A stretch of 64,000 nt of DNA from Aurantiochytrium sp. KH105 (lineage: Eukaryota > Sar > Bigyra > Thraustochytrida > Thraustochytriidae): contig BGKB01000030.1 of NCBI GenBank assembly GCA_003116975.1, positions 434,561-498,560 on the forward strand, in the 5' to 3' direction. Each line of letters starts with the position of its first letter. The stretch's first letter is position 1. This document shows, piece by piece, positions 19,138-29,933 of this stretch. The translations under genes were made by a program, and so were the position numbers. The notes beneath the pieces were generated by a model. It was not told the origin of the DNA. It did not search any database and saw only the letters and a list, made by a program, of their open reading frames with translations.

Positions 19138-20130
19138 CTAGAGTCGCGACGATGAGGGCGACGTTTGTGATGGCCAGAGGCGCATTTCAAGAGAGCGAAT
19201 GTCTTTTGGATGCGCAAAGGCGTGCCGCAAGGGGGCTCGAGTGAGCTGCGCGATTTGATCACGCGAGAGGCGAAATTCATGCGCTACCATTGTCATCTCC
19301 TTGGTGAGTGAAGTCTCGAAGACGCCAGGATCGTCCGTGCAGACGACCAGGTGCGCCCAGTCCACAGGTGGTAGCACAGGGTGCTCGTGAAGTGCGTCGA
19401 GCGCCAGGGTCTTGATATTCGATGTGGGGCAACACTCTACCACGGGCAGGCCCTTTGCGCGTAGCGACGCCGGTACATGCAAGGCGTGTCCGAGACGGTC
19501 GGGCGCAAAAGCAAGTATTTCAGCAACTTCGTTATCATCGTGCACCTCGCCACAATGAATGGTGACTTTGAGACCGAGCTCGGAGCGAGCGCGAGTTAGA
19601 GCGGGAACAAAGTCTGCAAAGCGACCCTTGGTCGGGTTGCCCGAGAGATCGACCCCAACAATCATGGCCTTGGCATGAGCAGGTAGAGCCTCCACGACGT
19701 CGAGAGAATCGTTTGCGTCGCTTGGGTCTCGAGCGCGGTCCAGCGACACAAGTAGGCGGACGAGGACGTCGTGCTTGGCCCCAGCGGTTCGAACAGCATC
19801 AGCGACGGTGACCAGATACTCGTGCTTGGTCATGTGCGCCGTGGCCCGAGGCGTGGAGCGAAGCTCTAGATAGCGTACATTATCTTGCGCAAAGTCGCGC
19901 ACCACGTCCTCTGCCACGCGGCGCACGGCGTTCACGTCCTGGACAGCGTCATGAATGGTTGCAAAGAGCGCAAAGCACTCTTCTAGGGTTCTGCCCTGCG
20001 CCACAAAGCCTGTGCAGCCGAGGGCGCGCAAGGTGTCTTCGCGTACGCTCCCGTGCAGATGCGCGTGCAGTTCCGCCTTGGGCAGGGTGCGCACAAACGC
20101 CTCGAGGTCTTGGACCTTGGACGACGACAT
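19138..20130 (-). CDS. Adenosine deaminase-like protein (ADAL/MAPDA type)
   Basis: The 330-residue frame starts at ATG 20130; the same frame continues upstream into the assembly gap but without a better start. The zinc-binding HAHLHGS (H22, H24) lies near the N-terminus. It is followed by DLSGNP, HCGE (near 190), RLGHAL, ECCPTSN and CTDDPG, which carries the metal-binding aspartate. Length and motifs fit the ADAL group (about 355 in human), which deaminates N6-methyl-AMP and related nucleotides to IMP in the cytosol. Classical adenosine deaminase is the alternative, but the short N-terminus and ECCPTSN favour ADAL. The gene lies tandem to isocitrate dehydrogenase, on the same strand. Confidence 0.85.
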   Translation of the reverse strand: MSSSKVQDLEAFVRTLPKAELHAHLHGSVREDTLRALGCTGFVAQGRTLEECFALFATIHDAVQDVNAVRRVAEDVVRDFAQDNVRYLELRSTPRATAHMTKHEYLVTVADAVRTAGAKHDVLVRLLVSLDRARDPSDANDSLDVVEALPAHAKAMIVGVDLSGNPTKGRFADFVPALTRARSELGLKVTIHCGEVHDDNEVAEILAFAPDRLGHALHVPASLRAKGLPVVECCPTSNIKTLALDALHEHPVLPPVDWAHLVVCTDDPGVFETSLTKEMTMVAHEFRLSRDQIAQLTRAPLRHAFAHPKDIRSLEMRLWPSQTSPSSSRL

Positions 20131-20849
20131 GTCTTGGTGAATTCTGTTTTGGGGTGGTTCACAACCAGCATCATGGGAGAAAAAGAAGGAATTGTACTTT
20201 TTTTGGGGGGGGGGGNNNNNNNNNNNNNNNNNNNNNNNNNNNNNNNNNNNNNNNNNNNNNNNNNNNNNNNNNNNNNNNNNNNNNNNNNNNNNNNNNNNNN
20301 NNNNNNNNNNNNNNNNNNNNNNNNNNNNNNNNNNNNNNNNNNNNNNNNNNNNNNNNNNNNNNNNNNNNNNNNNNNNNNNNNNNNNNNNNNNNNNNNNNNN
20401 NNNNNNNNNNNNNNNNNNNNNNNNNNNNNNAGCTTGATTGGACCCCCCCCCCCCTCCTCCCCCCTCCCCCCCCCAGAAAAAACAACAAAAGAGGAGAGAC
20501 CACCGTGCGAACACGCACAATCTAACCACCTGTCACTCTTTTTGTCAGGTTTCCAATGACAACTCGGCCAAGGCCAGGCGTGCACAGAGACAACAAGAAC
20601 GAACGTCTTCTAGAACAAATGAATCAATCAAAATGAGGGAATATCTAAGTCGCTTTTTGGTTATCCTTGCTTTCTCGTCGTTAGCGAACGAGTATTGCTA
20701 TAGCGTAAGTAATCGGTGCAAAAGGTGGGGAAGAACGAACAGATGAAGAAGATTGAATGTCGAGCTGGTAAGCTGGTTGTGGGGAGGAAGAAAGGGGTGG
20801 AAATCAAGTGCACTTGCAAAATCCAGATTGAGTGAACAGGGCGCGTGAT
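20131..20849. other. Intergenic region containing an assembly gap
   Basis: This lies between the ADAL start and the isocitrate dehydrogenase stop, both minus strand. It holds the 215-bp N run and a moderately AT-rich stretch at 20520-20830 with no supported gene. The ADAL promoter must lie here, partly within the gap. Confidence 0.5.
20216..20430. other. Assembly gap (215 N) between a G run and a C run
   Basis: The N run is preceded by TTTTTTT plus about 11 G and followed by AGCTTGATTGGA and long C runs. A G run facing a C run could form a hairpin, which would explain the sequencing failure. Open frames crossing the N run are artefacts. Confidence 0.95.
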
Positions 20850-22352
20850 TTACATGCGGCTGATGACCTCGTCAGCGAACTCGCTGCACTTGAGCTTGGT
20901 GGCGCCCTCCATCATGCGCTCGAAGTCATAGGTGACGCGCTTGGCCTCGATGGCGGAGCTGATGCCGTTGAGGATGAGGTCAGCGGCCTCGTTCCAGCCC
21001 ATGTAGTTGAGCATCATGTTACCGGAGAGGAGCACACTGGAGGGGTTGACCTTATCCTGACCGGCGTACTTGGGGGCGGTACCGTGGGTGGCCTCAAAGA
21101 TGGCGTGGCCGGTGACGAGGTTCTCGTTACTGCCGGGGGCAATACCGATGCCACCAACCTGGGCAGCGAGGGCGTCACTGAGGTAGTCACCGTTGAGGTT
21201 GGGGCAGCAGACGACGGAAAAGTCGTCCGGGCGGGTGAGAACCTGCTGGAGGGCGATATCGGCGATGACACCGCGCACAAGCACCATCTTCTTGTACTTG
21301 CCGTTGCCGTGGGTGGCGTAGATGCTGTTGATGACATCGTTGACCTCCTGCACAGCGGCATCCTGCTGGGCGTCGGTCATCATGTCGTAGCCGGGCTCGA
21401 GGAGCTTGGCGTTCTGGACGGGGTCCTCGACGCCGTCGTCGCGGTTGCCGAGAATCCAGGACTCGCGCTCAGTGACGCACTTGTCGCGGAACTCGGGCGA
21501 GGTGGCGAGCTCGAAGCCCCACTTGGCGAAGGAGCCCTCGGTGAACTTCATGATGTTGCCCTTGTTGACGAGCGTGACGCCCGGGCGGTTGAACTCGATG
21601 GCGTACTCGATAGCAGCGCGCACGATGCGGGTGGTGCCCTCCTTGGAGATGGGCTTGATGCCGAAGCTGGAGGACTCCGGGAAGCGGACCTTCTTGGAGA
21701 CGCCGAGCTTCTCGAGGAGGGCGAGGACCTGCTTGGCCTCGTCGCTGCCGTTCATGAACTCGATACCGGCGTAGATATCTTCGGTGTTCTCACGGAAGAT
21801 GTTCATGTCGACGAGCTCGGGCTTCTTGACGGGCGAGGGCACGCCCTTGAAGTACCGGACAGGGCGGTGGCAGACGTAGAGGTCGAGCTCCTGGCGGAGG
21901 GCGACGTTGAGGGAGCGGATGCCGCCGCCGAGAGGGGTCGTCAGCGGGCCCTTGATGCCCACGAGGTAGTCGCGAAAGGCCTGGAGGGTCTCCTCGGGGA
22001 GCCACTCGTTGGTCTTGCGGAAGGCCTCCTCACCGGCGAGGACCTTCTTCCAGACGATCTTGCGCTCGCCCTTGTATGCCTTTTCGACGGCGGCGTCGAA
22101 GACGCGCACGCTGGCGTTCCAGATATCGGGGCCGGTGCCGTCACCGGCGATGAAGGGGATGATTGGGTCGTTGGGGACCTCGAGGCCGTTGCTGCCCATG
22201 CGGATAGCGGTGCCATTGGCGGTGGCTGCGGCGCTGTGCGCGCGCACGCCGCGCGAGAGTTCCATGATGCGACGAGCGCTCTTGCTGACGGTAGACATGG
22301 CGTCGTTTGCTGCTACTTTTTCTGGCTGCTGCTTTGGCTGCGAGTTCGACAT
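20850..22352 (-). CDS. icd: Bacterial-type NADP-dependent isocitrate dehydrogenase
   Basis: The 500-residue frame starts at ATG 22352. A second Met precedes [15 protein letters not shown], a basic amphipathic stretch that could be a mitochondrial presequence. The enzyme closely follows E. coli Icd: [27 protein letters not shown] (with the substrate serine that AceK phosphorylates in E. coli), [21 protein letters not shown] and [20 protein letters not shown]-type determinants are kept: Lys-Tyr in HGTAPKYAG, and Tyr-x3-Arg in TYDFER. Compared with E. coli it has about 50 extra residues (about 291-345, beginning [10 protein letters not shown]), an insert I recall from cyanobacterial Icd. It oxidises isocitrate to 2-oxoglutarate and makes NADPH. 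Animal, fungal and plant NADP enzymes belong to another subfamily, so bacterial origin is likely. The long antisense frame is a shadow. Confidence 0.92.
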   Translation of the reverse strand: MSNSQPKQQPEKVAANDAMSTVSKSARRIMELSRGVRAHSAAATANGTAIRMGSNGLEVPNDPIIPFIAGDGTGPDIWNASVRVFDAAVEKAYKGERKIVWKKVLAGEEAFRKTNEWLPEETLQAFRDYLVGIKGPLTTPLGGGIRSLNVALRQELDLYVCHRPVRYFKGVPSPVKKPELVDMNIFRENTEDIYAGIEFMNGSDEAKQVLALLEKLGVSKKVRFPESSSFGIKPISKEGTTRIVRAAIEYAIEFNRPGVTLVNKGNIMKFTEGSFAKWGFELATSPEFRDKCVTERESWILGNRDDGVEDPVQNAKLLEPGYDMMTDAQQDAAVQEVNDVINSIYATHGNGKYKKMVLVRGVIADIALQQVLTRPDDFSVVCCPNLNGDYLSDALAAQVGGIGIAPGSNENLVTGHAIFEATHGTAPKYAGQDKVNPSSVLLSGNMMLNYMGWNEAADLILNGISSAIEAKRVTYDFERMMEGATKLKCSEFADEVISRM

Positions 22353-24390
22353 TGTGTTCGTCAGTCCTGCGTTCTTGTATTCTGATGGCTCTTGGGTTTG
22401 CCTCAGAGGTGAGTCCTCCCTCTTTCCTCTCTCTCTCTCTGTCTCTCGGATCCGCTTTGCTCGCTCGCCTCGTCTTGGCTCTCGCCGCGATCGAGAACTG
22501 CTAGCTCGTGCGTCTGCGCCGCGGCCGTCGACCCCTCCCTCTTTCCCTCCTTCCCTCCCTCCCTCCTTCCTCCCTCCCTCCTCTCTCGGCGCGTCCGTGC
22601 ATCATGCGTGCCCAGCCCAGTCCGACTTGGAGCGAGCATGCAAGCAAAGCAAAGCCTAGCTAGCTGGGTGTAGTTAGCCAAGCAGGCAGGCAGGCAGCCA
22701 GCCAACGCAGCCATCACTGCTGCTGCTGCTGCTGCTGCTGGGATTTGATTGATTGATTCGCGGCTGCTCTGCTCTGTTTTACATTGGCTCCCGCTGCTCA
22801 CGTCATCACTCACACAAGATCAAGATACTGGCAGAGCACAGGGTGTGGATCTTGCTTGTCCTCCCTATCGCGGGCTGGGTGCGACCTTGCGACCTTGCGC
22901 GCGCGCGCGCGCACGGAGACTCGAGCCATGGATGGATCATGGAGGCTCGCGCTCTCGCGCGGTGCGGAGGCCATGCGCTTCTTGGCGCTGCTCCAGAAGA
23001 GCGGAGTCGAACCGAGGCAAGCAAGGCACGTGCTCGGAGATTGCGCGCATCTCGGCACCCGCCGCGCCTGCTACCCTTCTCCTCTCCTCTCCCCTCCTCT
23101 CTGCTGCTCCGCACAGCTAAATCACCTGCCTGCCGCGCAAGGCAAGCGAACGCCATGCCTGCCATGCCATGCCAAGCCAAGCCAAGCCACGGTGCTCCCT
23201 GCATCCACTCTGCAGTAGAGCTCAATGCCGCCGTGCTCTCATCGTCTCGTCTCGTCTCGTCTCAAACCGCTGCGCGAGGCGAGCTCGTCCTCGTCTCTGC
23301 AGGCAGGCAAAGAGAGGCAGAGAGCAGCGGCTGCAGTTGCAGCTGCAGGATGATCCAAGGATCGATCGATAAATCAATCGATCAATCGATCAATCTCTCT
23401 CTTGGATCCATCCCGCATCAGTGCGACGCATCGGACCAAGGAGGGAAGAGCGAGGGGGCGACGACTGCCTCCGCTCACTCGCTCGCTCGTCCGCTGACTG
23501 CACTGCTGGTCTTGCCCGCTTGCCTCGCCCGAGCAAGGCCTCTCCTCCTCTCCTCTCCTCTCCTCCCCTGCGCGGCTTGGTTGCGCGGCTGGCGGAACGG
23601 AGATGCACCGAAGCTGCTGCTGCTGCTGCTGCAGGCAGGCAGCTGCAGGCCGCGAGCGAGACTAGCGAGCTGCAAAGCCTGGCGGCATCTCTCGGCTCGA
23701 CCATGCGCCCATGCGCTCCGCTCCGCACTGTTCCACTCGACTCTGCTCTGCTCCTCCCCGCCAGACTCGACGGTCGCGACGCCGCCCTCGCTCCCTTTCT
23801 CCTCGCCTGCGCTGTCCGCGGCCACGCTGCCGCGCCGCCGCGTCCTCCGGGAGCACGTACCTGTCGCGAGGCTCGTTCGATCGGTTTCTGCTGGCTGGCT
23901 TGGCGTACGCGGTATCTCTCCCGCCCTCCCTTCCCTTCCCTTCTTCTTTCGACTGTCTATCTTTTCTCTCTGTCTCTCTGCGCCGTATAACGAACTAACT
24001 AACCCGCGCAAAACACTCACGCCCCGCCAGCCGCAACTACCCTATCCGCGGAAACCCATTTTTCAACGAGAGCCGCGCCTGCCGCCCCGCTCCTGCTGCT
24101 GCTGCTGCTGTTGCTGCTGTGCCGCTGCGCCTTTTCCCCGGAGCCGCCGCTGCCGCTGCTGCTGCTAATGCCGCGAGCGATCACAAATCGGGCCGCGCCG
24201 AGACGAGAGGGCGCCACGCCCGGGACGCGCGGTGGCAGTGCTCCATCTGGCCAGCGGCGCGGCAGCGGGCGAGCCGCCAGCAGCGAGCGAGGCCAGCGAG
24301 GCCGCGAGCGGCAGCGGGCACGCGCATGCAGCAGCTGCGAGACGCGAGACGCGCGCGGCTCTCGCCTCGACGACGCAAGCGCTCTCCTCG

Positions 24391-24393
24391 TTT

Positions 24394-24434
<41 letters not shown>

Positions 24435-24442
24435 TTTTCTTT
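24391..24442. repeat. (TTTC)n tetranucleotide microsatellite
   Basis: About eleven TTTC units, with one disrupted unit near the right end. A second, shorter T/C-rich stretch lies at 24500-24535. Confidence 0.9.
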
Positions 24443-25130
24443 CACCCATGACAGATGCCATGATGGACGAGCTCTGCCGTCAGCTGCAGGTGCCGCTTGC
24501 TTTTTTCTTTCTTTGTTTTTCTTTTCTTTCTCGCAGCTCTTCTTCCTCCCCGCTATCTTTGCACGCTGCGATTCCGCGCTCGCGGGTTTGTCCGCCGACC
24601 GTCCCCCTCTTCCTCTCCCTCTCTCGCCCTCTCCCAGTGGAAGTCTGTCTGGCGTGGCTCGTAGATACCATAGAGTGAGGGAGGATGCAGCGCAGGGAGA
24701 GGCGCCGGCCGCACTGCCGCTGCCGGCCGGCAAGGCGGATGGATACCGCCACTCCGTGCTCTCCCCGTCTGTCTCATCATCCGTCTCGTTCGTCATGATG
24801 ATGCAGGAGCCTGTGCAAGTTATTCTGTGGCGGCTCGGCGCTGCTTACGTAGCCAGGCGCGCGGCGCTGTGCACGCATGCATGCATGGAGCAGCGAAATA
24901 AAAATGGAGCCCATGGTGGAGCAGAGCATGCGCGGGCCGGGTCGCAGTTCGCGGCTGCGGCTTCTGCCACTTGCGTTGGCGGAAACCGCGGCCGCCGAGC
25001 AAACTCGCGCGGAGCAGGGGATAAGAAGAGAAGAGAACCGCCCGGACGATCCGCGCCGACGCAGCTTCGCCCGGCTGTGACGCGCTCGCGACGACCGCAC
25101 CGCTCGTATCGCGCACGGACCGCCTGCGCA

Positions 25131-25212
25131 CCGCATCGCATTGCATCGCATCGCATCGCATTGCATCGCATTGCATCGCATCGCATCGCATCGCATCGCA
25201 TCGCATCGCATT
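25131..25212. repeat. (GCATC)n pentanucleotide array
   Basis: About sixteen units of GCATC, some as GCATT, in tandem. It is the clearest pentanucleotide array in the window. Confidence 0.9.
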
Positions 25213-25822
25213 CTAGCTAGCGTGACCGGGCCAGGCCGGGCCGGGCCGCTCTTGCTCGCCTCGCTCGCTCCCAACCAACTCGCCGGTTGAACGAAGGCAG
25301 CCAAGCAACCAATGCGCAATCAATCACCCAGGAGCCAAGGCAGCCAAGGCAGGATGATTGCGGATTTTCGGGATGTACGCGCGGATTTCCGGAACGTGCC
25401 AGTGGAGTACTAAACCAGCCGCAACCACCACCAACCCCGATTGAAGGGGTCTGTGGATTTTTTGGGGGGCGAGCCGAGGCCGGCCGCTGGGCGCAGGGGA
25501 GATGCGGCTACGTGTAGACCCGCGCACAGATTCCCTTGGCTGGCAGAGCCTCGCAAGTCGTCTGCAGGCGCTCTCGCTCGAGCCGACAACGGAGCACAGC
25601 GAACCGTCGCCAGTGCCGCCGCGTCGGGGACGTGAGGCCTTCGCGCCTTTCGAACGCCGCGGCCGCCGACGCGCGTTGTTCGGACACACACGCGGACAGC
25701 AAGCAGAGCAAGAACCTTCGGACACGTCTCTAGCGCTGCCTGCGGTCTCGCTTCTCGACACAGAGCATCATCATGAAAATGAAGATGGGCGCCCTCAAAG
25801 GTATGGACGTGCCGCTTCAGAG

Positions 25823-26585
25823 TCACAGCCAGGCCATACAAGTGGTAAGGCCAGTGTCAAGGCGTTGATCGCCTCGGCCTGGGGCATGCGTAAAAGGGAA
25901 TACTGGCTCGTCGATGATCAGGGCGTCATCACCTCGGAGGAATTTGCTCAAGACAAGAATCGAACTGGCTTTCCTTGCTGCAGTCCAGCAATCGTGCTCC
26001 TCGCTGGCTGTGCATCGATTCTTGCGGTGCAGCTTCTTTTCGAGCTCAGCCTCGATCTCCACGTTTGTGTCGATCGAGACGATCAGGACCTGCCTTGCAC
26101 TCTCATGGTCATCTTTCGTGAACTGTTCTACGCTTTGGAACTCCATAATAGGTTGTGGCCAAGTGTCGAGACTTTGGATCAAGGTGGGACGGACGTTGCT
26201 CTTTGACCAGAACGTGTGATTAAGGCCACATTTCGATCAAGATAAAGACATAGCTGTTGGGTACAGCTCCAAGTCTCTTCATTGTTGAGTGAAATGAAAG
26301 GCATTATTTTTCTGCCTGATAAAGTGCCCGTTCCAAAATAGGCCAGCACATTTTTTCCACGTTTTGCGCAATGAGTTCGAACTCGCAAAGAGGTCTCTGA
26401 AGACACTGGACCGAAATCACCGAGCGAAAAGGTCAAGATTCGAGTGAATCAAAGGGACGCAGCGCAAATCAATGCGGAGAGCCATCGAGAAAGAAGACTC
26501 TTTATCGTGGATGTCGGGTTGCACGGCCTTTCTGCCTGACAGGGTTTCCTGAGTCAGCACATTCTCGGCGTCTTGTGCAAAAAAA
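25823..26585 (-). pseudogene. Possible decayed or unspliced minus-strand gene, family unknown
   Basis: Three consecutive open blocks on the minus strand (about 26585-26425, 26436-26179 and 26182-25823) are in different frames but have ordinary, charged protein composition, unlike the repeat-derived frames nearby. The first two share a short motif, LSGRK, because of an imperfect duplication (TTTCTGCCTGA at 26309 and 26529, CAGCACATT at 26345 and 26555). The last block is hydrophilic and helix-like. I do not recognise any domain. It may be a broken gene, an intron-containing gene or chance. Confidence 0.2.
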
Positions 26586-27315
26586 AAAAAACAGACGACT
26601 CGTGTACGTAGGCGAATCGATCGATGCGCTCACCCATCGAGATGAGTGTAAATTTTCAAGAGGTCAGTTAAGGCCGGGGTGGCCACCGACCTCTCTGCCC
26701 ATGTATAAAATGATAGAATGTATTGAATGGAAAGAAAGCTGCAAAAATTAAGCAATCAAGGTCTCTCAAAGTCCGAAGAAGGAAAGCAAGTATACCATTA
26801 AAATTAAAAGGACGTAGTATCGCTTGCGATCAATGCGGTCCGAAACCTCTTCGATCGTCCGTGACCGTGAGCTGCAACTGACCACGTCCCTGGGACCTTC
26901 CTCCTTCCTGCCTCCCTCCCCCTAAAAACCCCTCCCCCGCAAATTTGATCAAAGTGATTTTTTTTACTCACTGTCGCCCTCTTTCACCAGAGACGGCGCA
27001 GAGACAAGGAGTCGCAGGGAGGCCAAACAAAGAAAAAGGAAAAAAGAGCAGGCAAGTCGAGGCAAGCAGGCAGAAAGAAAGACAGACAGAAAGACGAGAC
27101 AGACGCTTAGCCACGCTGGCCGGCGAGCGCGCGGCAGAGGACACCCGGCGACGCGGCTTAAGAGGCGCTGCGCCCGGCGCGCGTCCACACTCCCCTTTCC
27201 CCCGGTCCTCCGCCCTGTACTACCCTCGCGCTCTGTGCGAGGTCGTACTCGTACTCGACCGAACGCAGCGCAAGAGAGTGCGCGCGCGTAGGCAGCGGAA
27301 AAGAAGAGGGACCCG

Positions 27316-29469
27316 ATGAGCGCAAGCTCGTCCGCCTCGAGCGGCAACGATGCCAGAGGCGACAGGGACATTACGCTAGTGGTCATGCACCCTTACTATC
27401 CCAAACCTGTGCGCCTGCCGTGGAAAGTCACCGAAGACGGCACCGTCGGGGATATCAAGACCCTCCTGGAAAAAGAACACCCATGGAAGCCCCCCGTGAC
27501 CGACCAGAAGATCATTTTCCACGGTCGCTATCTTGCCAATGAGGAACTCGTGCACGTCGTCTTTGCGCGCTGGCCCACAGACGACACGATGACGCTCCAT
27601 CTTGTCACGACTCCACCGCCAAGTCCGGCCGATCCTCAAGAAGAGGACACATTGGATCAATCTGCTTCTTCCTCTGCCTCGCAAAACGAGAGGCCAACGT
27701 CCTCTGGTGACGTGACCGCGTCCGAGAACACGCATGACGCTTTGAATGAATCCGCCGCGGCAGGAGCAGCAGCAGGAGCAGCAGCAACAGCAACAGCAAC
27801 ATCAAGAACAGCAGCAGAAGGTTTTGGCCAGTTCGGCTCCACCGTCTATGAGCACACTCAGAATTTTGGAGAAGTGGCAACCCTCGCCGGGCTTGCAGGC
27901 TCGGGCGTTCATTCCGCAAGTGCACCGGCCCCCACTCACGCTGCGGAACCCGTAGATAACGCCCGGCGCCCGCCTTTCCGTGCTCCCCCCTATGTTCAAG
28001 GCCCCATGGAGCAGCAGTTCCATTTTCAGCAGCAAATGCTGCACGAGATGGGTCTCGACGCGTCGTTGCTCAATTGGTCTGCCTTTGACCCTAGACAACT
28101 CGAGCGGACCTTGGGGGGCGGCTCCTCCACCTTGGCTTGGTTCAACGAAGAGACTGATGACGAAAACCCTGATTTTCCTCCTCAGTATGCTGCTTCCGCT
28201 GCTGCTGCTGCAGCAGCTGTGGCTGCGGCTGCGGCGGCTGCTGCTGAAGAAGATTTCGCTTTTGATGACGGGATTTGGGCAACGAGCGAGTCTGCATCTC
28301 GCTCGCAACGCCAACATCCCGCATCGCGAGCTCAGACTGCGTCAACCCGTTCCGACCGTGTCACAACTGCCGCTACTGACGCACGAGGCCACGCTTCTGA
28401 CGATCCGTTTACCGCCTTGAATGACGTCGGTGACGATAACGTCGAAGACCATGATGACGAAGCCTGCGGCCATCGTGAGCCGCAGTCATATCACGAATGC
28501 ATCGAGTCCTTGGATTATCATTACAAGAAGCTCATGCGCGCCATTCAAGTCTCGCAGCGTCTTCAGGCCGCCGCTGCGATGCGCTTTGTACCTATGCAAA
28601 TGGCCAACGAAACTGCCCATTATCATCAATATCAACAATATCAGCAGGGACAGCGAGCACGCGGTGCGGGCTCTTCGGGTCTGTACGCTTACCCGCTCTC
28701 CTCTCGCGGCGGCCGTCGTCCTGACATTTTCGGCCATGGTCGCGCCGAAGAAGATGAGGAGGAGGACGCTGCATCGATTCTCAGACGCGCTCGACTGTAC
28801 GCCGCCCGTCGCGCCAACGAGGACGAGAACGAGATCGACGCAGGCCCCGGGAGCGAGAATGAAAGTCAGGCTGGCGCTCGCGGCGCATTGGGACACGCCG
28901 CTCGAGATCGGGTCCATGGTCCCAACAACGACACTGTTGATGACCTTGACAACGACAATGGCAATGCCGCAAACCAAGCCGGGCCCATTCCGCGACCCAT
29001 GGGCCAGGGGGGGCGACCTGCGGATGTGGCGCGCGCGCCGGCATTTCAGCGCGTCATTGTGATCAATCTGCAACTGCTCATCAAGTTAGGTCTGGCGATC
29101 TACTTTCTGAATAATGACACCTCGTCAATTCAGTTTTACGTCATGCTTTTCGGTGCAGCCCTCGTGTATCTTTACGAAACCGGCTATCTTGAGCCTCTTA
29201 TCGGGACTCGCGAGCAGCAAATCGCCTTTTTCCAGCAACAGCGTCTGCACGAGATTGGCCACATTGACACGGTAGAGCAAGTGCCTAATGGTCTGCTCGT
29301 TGACGCATACTATTTTGTCAAGGCCTTTATTTTATCTGTCGTGCCCTCGTGGACCGTTGTGCCGCGTGCCGTCCCTCTCGCGGCGGCAGATGCTGCTGGT
29401 GACGCCAACGTTGCGGGCGTGGATCCTGCCAACCCTGTTGCTGCTGCCGCAGGGGCAGCAGCAAATTAG
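27316..29469 (+). CDS. HERP-like ubiquitin-domain ER membrane protein (ERAD)
   Basis: The 717-residue frame starts at ATG 27316. Residues about 18-97 form a ubiquitin-like domain containing VGDIKTLL and the HERP-like DQKIIFHGRYL. The long middle is low complexity, with alanine runs, acidic segments and YHQYQQYQQ-type Gln/Tyr stretches. Two hydrophobic segments (about 580-598 and 605-623) form a hairpin, as in HERPUD1/2. A tyrosine-rich amphipathic stretch and an alanine-rich tail follow. HERP proteins sit in the ER membrane with both ends cytosolic and recruit Hrd1-type ubiquitin ligase complexes to misfolded proteins. Human HERPs have about 400 residues; the extra length is low-complexity linker. 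It converges on the TBC gene. Confidence 0.72.
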   Translation: MSASSSASSGNDARGDRDITLVVMHPYYPKPVRLPWKVTEDGTVGDIKTLLEKEHPWKPPVTDQKIIFHGRYLANEELVHVVFARWPTDDTMTLHLVTTPPPSPADPQEEDTLDQSASSSASQNERPTSSGDVTASENTHDALNESAAAGAAAGAAATATATSRTAAEGFGQFGSTVYEHTQNFGEVATLAGLAGSGVHSASAPAPTHAAEPVDNARRPPFRAPPYVQGPMEQQFHFQQQMLHEMGLDASLLNWSAFDPRQLERTLGGGSSTLAWFNEETDDENPDFPPQYAASAAAAAAAVAAAAAAAAEEDFAFDDGIWATSESASRSQRQHPASRAQTASTRSDRVTTAATDARGHASDDPFTALNDVGDDNVEDHDDEACGHREPQSYHECIESLDYHYKKLMRAIQVSQRLQAAAAMRFVPMQMANETAHYHQYQQYQQGQRARGAGSSGLYAYPLSSRGGRRPDIFGHGRAEEDEEEDAASILRRARLYAARRANEDENEIDAGPGSENESQAGARGALGHAARDRVHGPNNDTVDDLDNDNGNAANQAGPIPRPMGQGGRPADVARAPAFQRVIVINLQLLIKLGLAIYFLNNDTSSIQFYVMLFGAALVYLYETGYLEPLIGTREQQIAFFQQQRLHEIGHIDTVEQVPNGLLVDAYYFVKAFILSVVPSWTVVPRAVPLAAADAAGDANVAGVDPANPVAAAAGAAAN

Positions 29470-29933
29470 TTCGTTTTGGCTGCCATCTCGTAAAGTTGTA
29501 GTACGTGGCACGCCTTCTGAAAGTCTTTTTTCTTTGTTTTACCTGGGGTTTTCTGGCTGTCTTTTCGCGTCCCCATGTTTTTCTTTTCTAGTTAGCGAAT
29601 CCGAGGTGAGGAAATGAAAAGTCGACGCCTGAAAAAGTCTGTGTTGCTCTGCTTATTATTACTTCGCACATTGGCCTTTCTTTTTTCCACCCAAGATCCA
29701 CAAAACAGACTCCAGTCTCTCTCTTTTCCTTTCTCTCTCTCTCTCACACACACATCCACACAGAGAAGTGTACATACGTATACACAAGTTTTTTTGGATT
29801 CTTTTGTTGATGTTCTTCGTCTTGGTGCTTGAAGCAATTTGGTTGCGCGTATTGTATTCTTTGGTAATTCTTCCATTCGTCTTGGCTATTCTCCTTCGTT
29901 GACATTGCATGAGCTTTCTCTTCTTCTTCAAAA
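29470..29933. other. Convergent 3' flanks of HERP-like and TBC genes
   Basis: 464 bp of T-rich DNA with a CT/CA dinucleotide tract at 29715-29762. No gene is supported. Confidence 0.5.

Larger units (their letters stand above)
22353..27315. other. 5-kb intergenic region crowded with simple repeats
   Basis: This divides isocitrate dehydrogenase (-) from the HERP-like gene (+). Tracts include (CCCT)n 22531-22585, (CTG)n 22717-22740, CG dinucleotides near 22895, ATCGATCA repeats near 23360-23395, (TTTC)n 24391-24442 and the GCATC array 25131-25212. Long open frames across 22750-25220 on both strands encode only repeat-derived Ser/Arg/Ala/Pro sequence, so I reject them. From 25800 to 26950 GC content falls and weakly protein-like minus-strand frames appear, listed separately. 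A TATAAAA at 26704-26710 lies about 610 bp upstream of the HERP-like ATG. Confidence 0.55.

Noticed and set aside
20216-20529. Extension of the ADAL frame through the gap to 20529.
   Set aside because: The extra residues are unknown bases and G/C homopolymers; ATG 20130 gives a family-sized protein.
20832-22385. Open frame of 517 codons on the plus strand, longer than isocitrate dehydrogenase itself.
   Set aside because: It is antisense to a clearly conserved enzyme, has biased Leu/Gly/Val/Asp composition typical of the opposite strand of GC-rich genes, and lacks any motif.
22753-25220. Several overlapping open frames of 200-470 codons on both strands.
   Set aside because: They run through CTG, CCCT, TTTC and GCATC tracts and encode only Ser/Arg/Ala/Pro-rich sequence without domains.
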